This document shows, one piece after another, positions 14,537-14,577 of a stretch of 14,577 bases of DNA. This DNA is from CAZUMH01 sp964621645. GTDB taxonomy: Bacteria > Zhuqueibacterota > QNDG01 > JAGLOF01. Position 1 is the first letter of the stretch, and every line of letters begins with the position of its first letter. Below the pieces are notes generated by a model. The model did no database searches and had not been told where the DNA came from. It worked only from the letters and a program-made list of their open reading frames with translations. Location of the stretch: contig CAZUMH010000089.1 of assembly GCA_964621645.1 (NCBI GenBank), positions 1-14,577 of the forward strand, given 5' to 3'. The translations under genes were made by a program, and so were the position numbers.

Positions 14537-14577
14537 ATGGCGAAGGAGAAATTTGAACGTAATAAGCCGCATGTGAA
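14537..14577 (+). CDS. tuf: Elongation factor Tu, N-terminal start (partial, 3' end outside window)
   Basis: Only the first 13 codons and two bases are present. They read MAKEKFERNKPHV, and the next codon begins AA. This is the standard EF-Tu N-terminus, which precedes the GTIGHVDHGKTT motif that would lie just beyond the window. It follows fusA by 26 bases, the usual str-operon order rpsL-rpsG-fusA-tuf. With the tuf end at 1-86, this shows two tuf copies flanking the block. Confidence 0.95.
   Translation, partial: MAKEKFERNKPHV

Noticed and set aside
1..14577. Mobile elements, CRISPR arrays, toxin-antitoxin pairs or other accessory systems
   Set aside because: The window is tightly packed with conserved housekeeping genes in standard order. 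I saw no long repeats, transposase motifs or unexplained gaps.

Overview
The window is a contiguous, single-strand block of translation and transcription housekeeping genes. Every supported gene is on the + strand, in this order: tuf (3' end only) - rpmG - trnW(CCA) - secE - nusG - rplK - rplA - rplJ - rplL - rpoB - rpoC - rpsL - rpsG - fusA - tuf (5' end only). It joins what E. coli keeps as two separate loci: the tufB/secE-nusG/rplKAJL-rpoBC block and the str operon (rpsL-rpsG-fusA-tufA). No spacer between genes exceeds about 52 bases. I see no convincing internal promoter, rho-independent terminator, mobile element, CRISPR array or foreign insertion.

Organism: a Gram-negative-type bacterium. 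RpoC carries an SI3-like insertion in the trigger loop, and RpoB carries a charged insertion before its GDKMAGRHGNKG motif. The RpoC N-terminal region and a duplicated ~32-residue motif near its C-terminus resemble what I recall of the FCB group (Bacteroidetes/Chlorobi and relatives). Most genes have strong Shine-Dalgarno (SD) sequences, which argues against Bacteroidota proper, where SDs are scarce. An FCB-related candidate lineage (for example Zixibacteria-, Marinimicrobia- or Cloacimonadota-like) fits, but this placement is inference from memory, not from a search.

Layout: 1-408 holds the end of one EF-Tu gene, ribosomal protein L33 and tRNA-Trp. 409-1143 holds the translocase subunit SecE and the elongation factor NusG. 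1166-3376 holds the L11/L1 and L10/L12 stalk proteins. 3416-11513 encodes the two large RNA polymerase subunits. 11531-14577 is a str operon (S12, S7, EF-G, start of a second EF-Tu). Together these genes make the core of RNA polymerase, its NusG partner, the ribosomal GTPase-associated stalk and the two GTPases (EF-Tu, EF-G) that act on it.

No new biological system is evident. The points worth a second look are local: TTG start codons for rpoB, rpoC and rpsL, judged from SD spacing; short inverted repeats that could hide the SDs of rpoB, rpoC and the second tuf; an extended N-terminus on L7/L12 with an in-frame internal GTG start; the RpoC C-terminal duplication; and two tuf genes bracketing an essential block as direct repeats.
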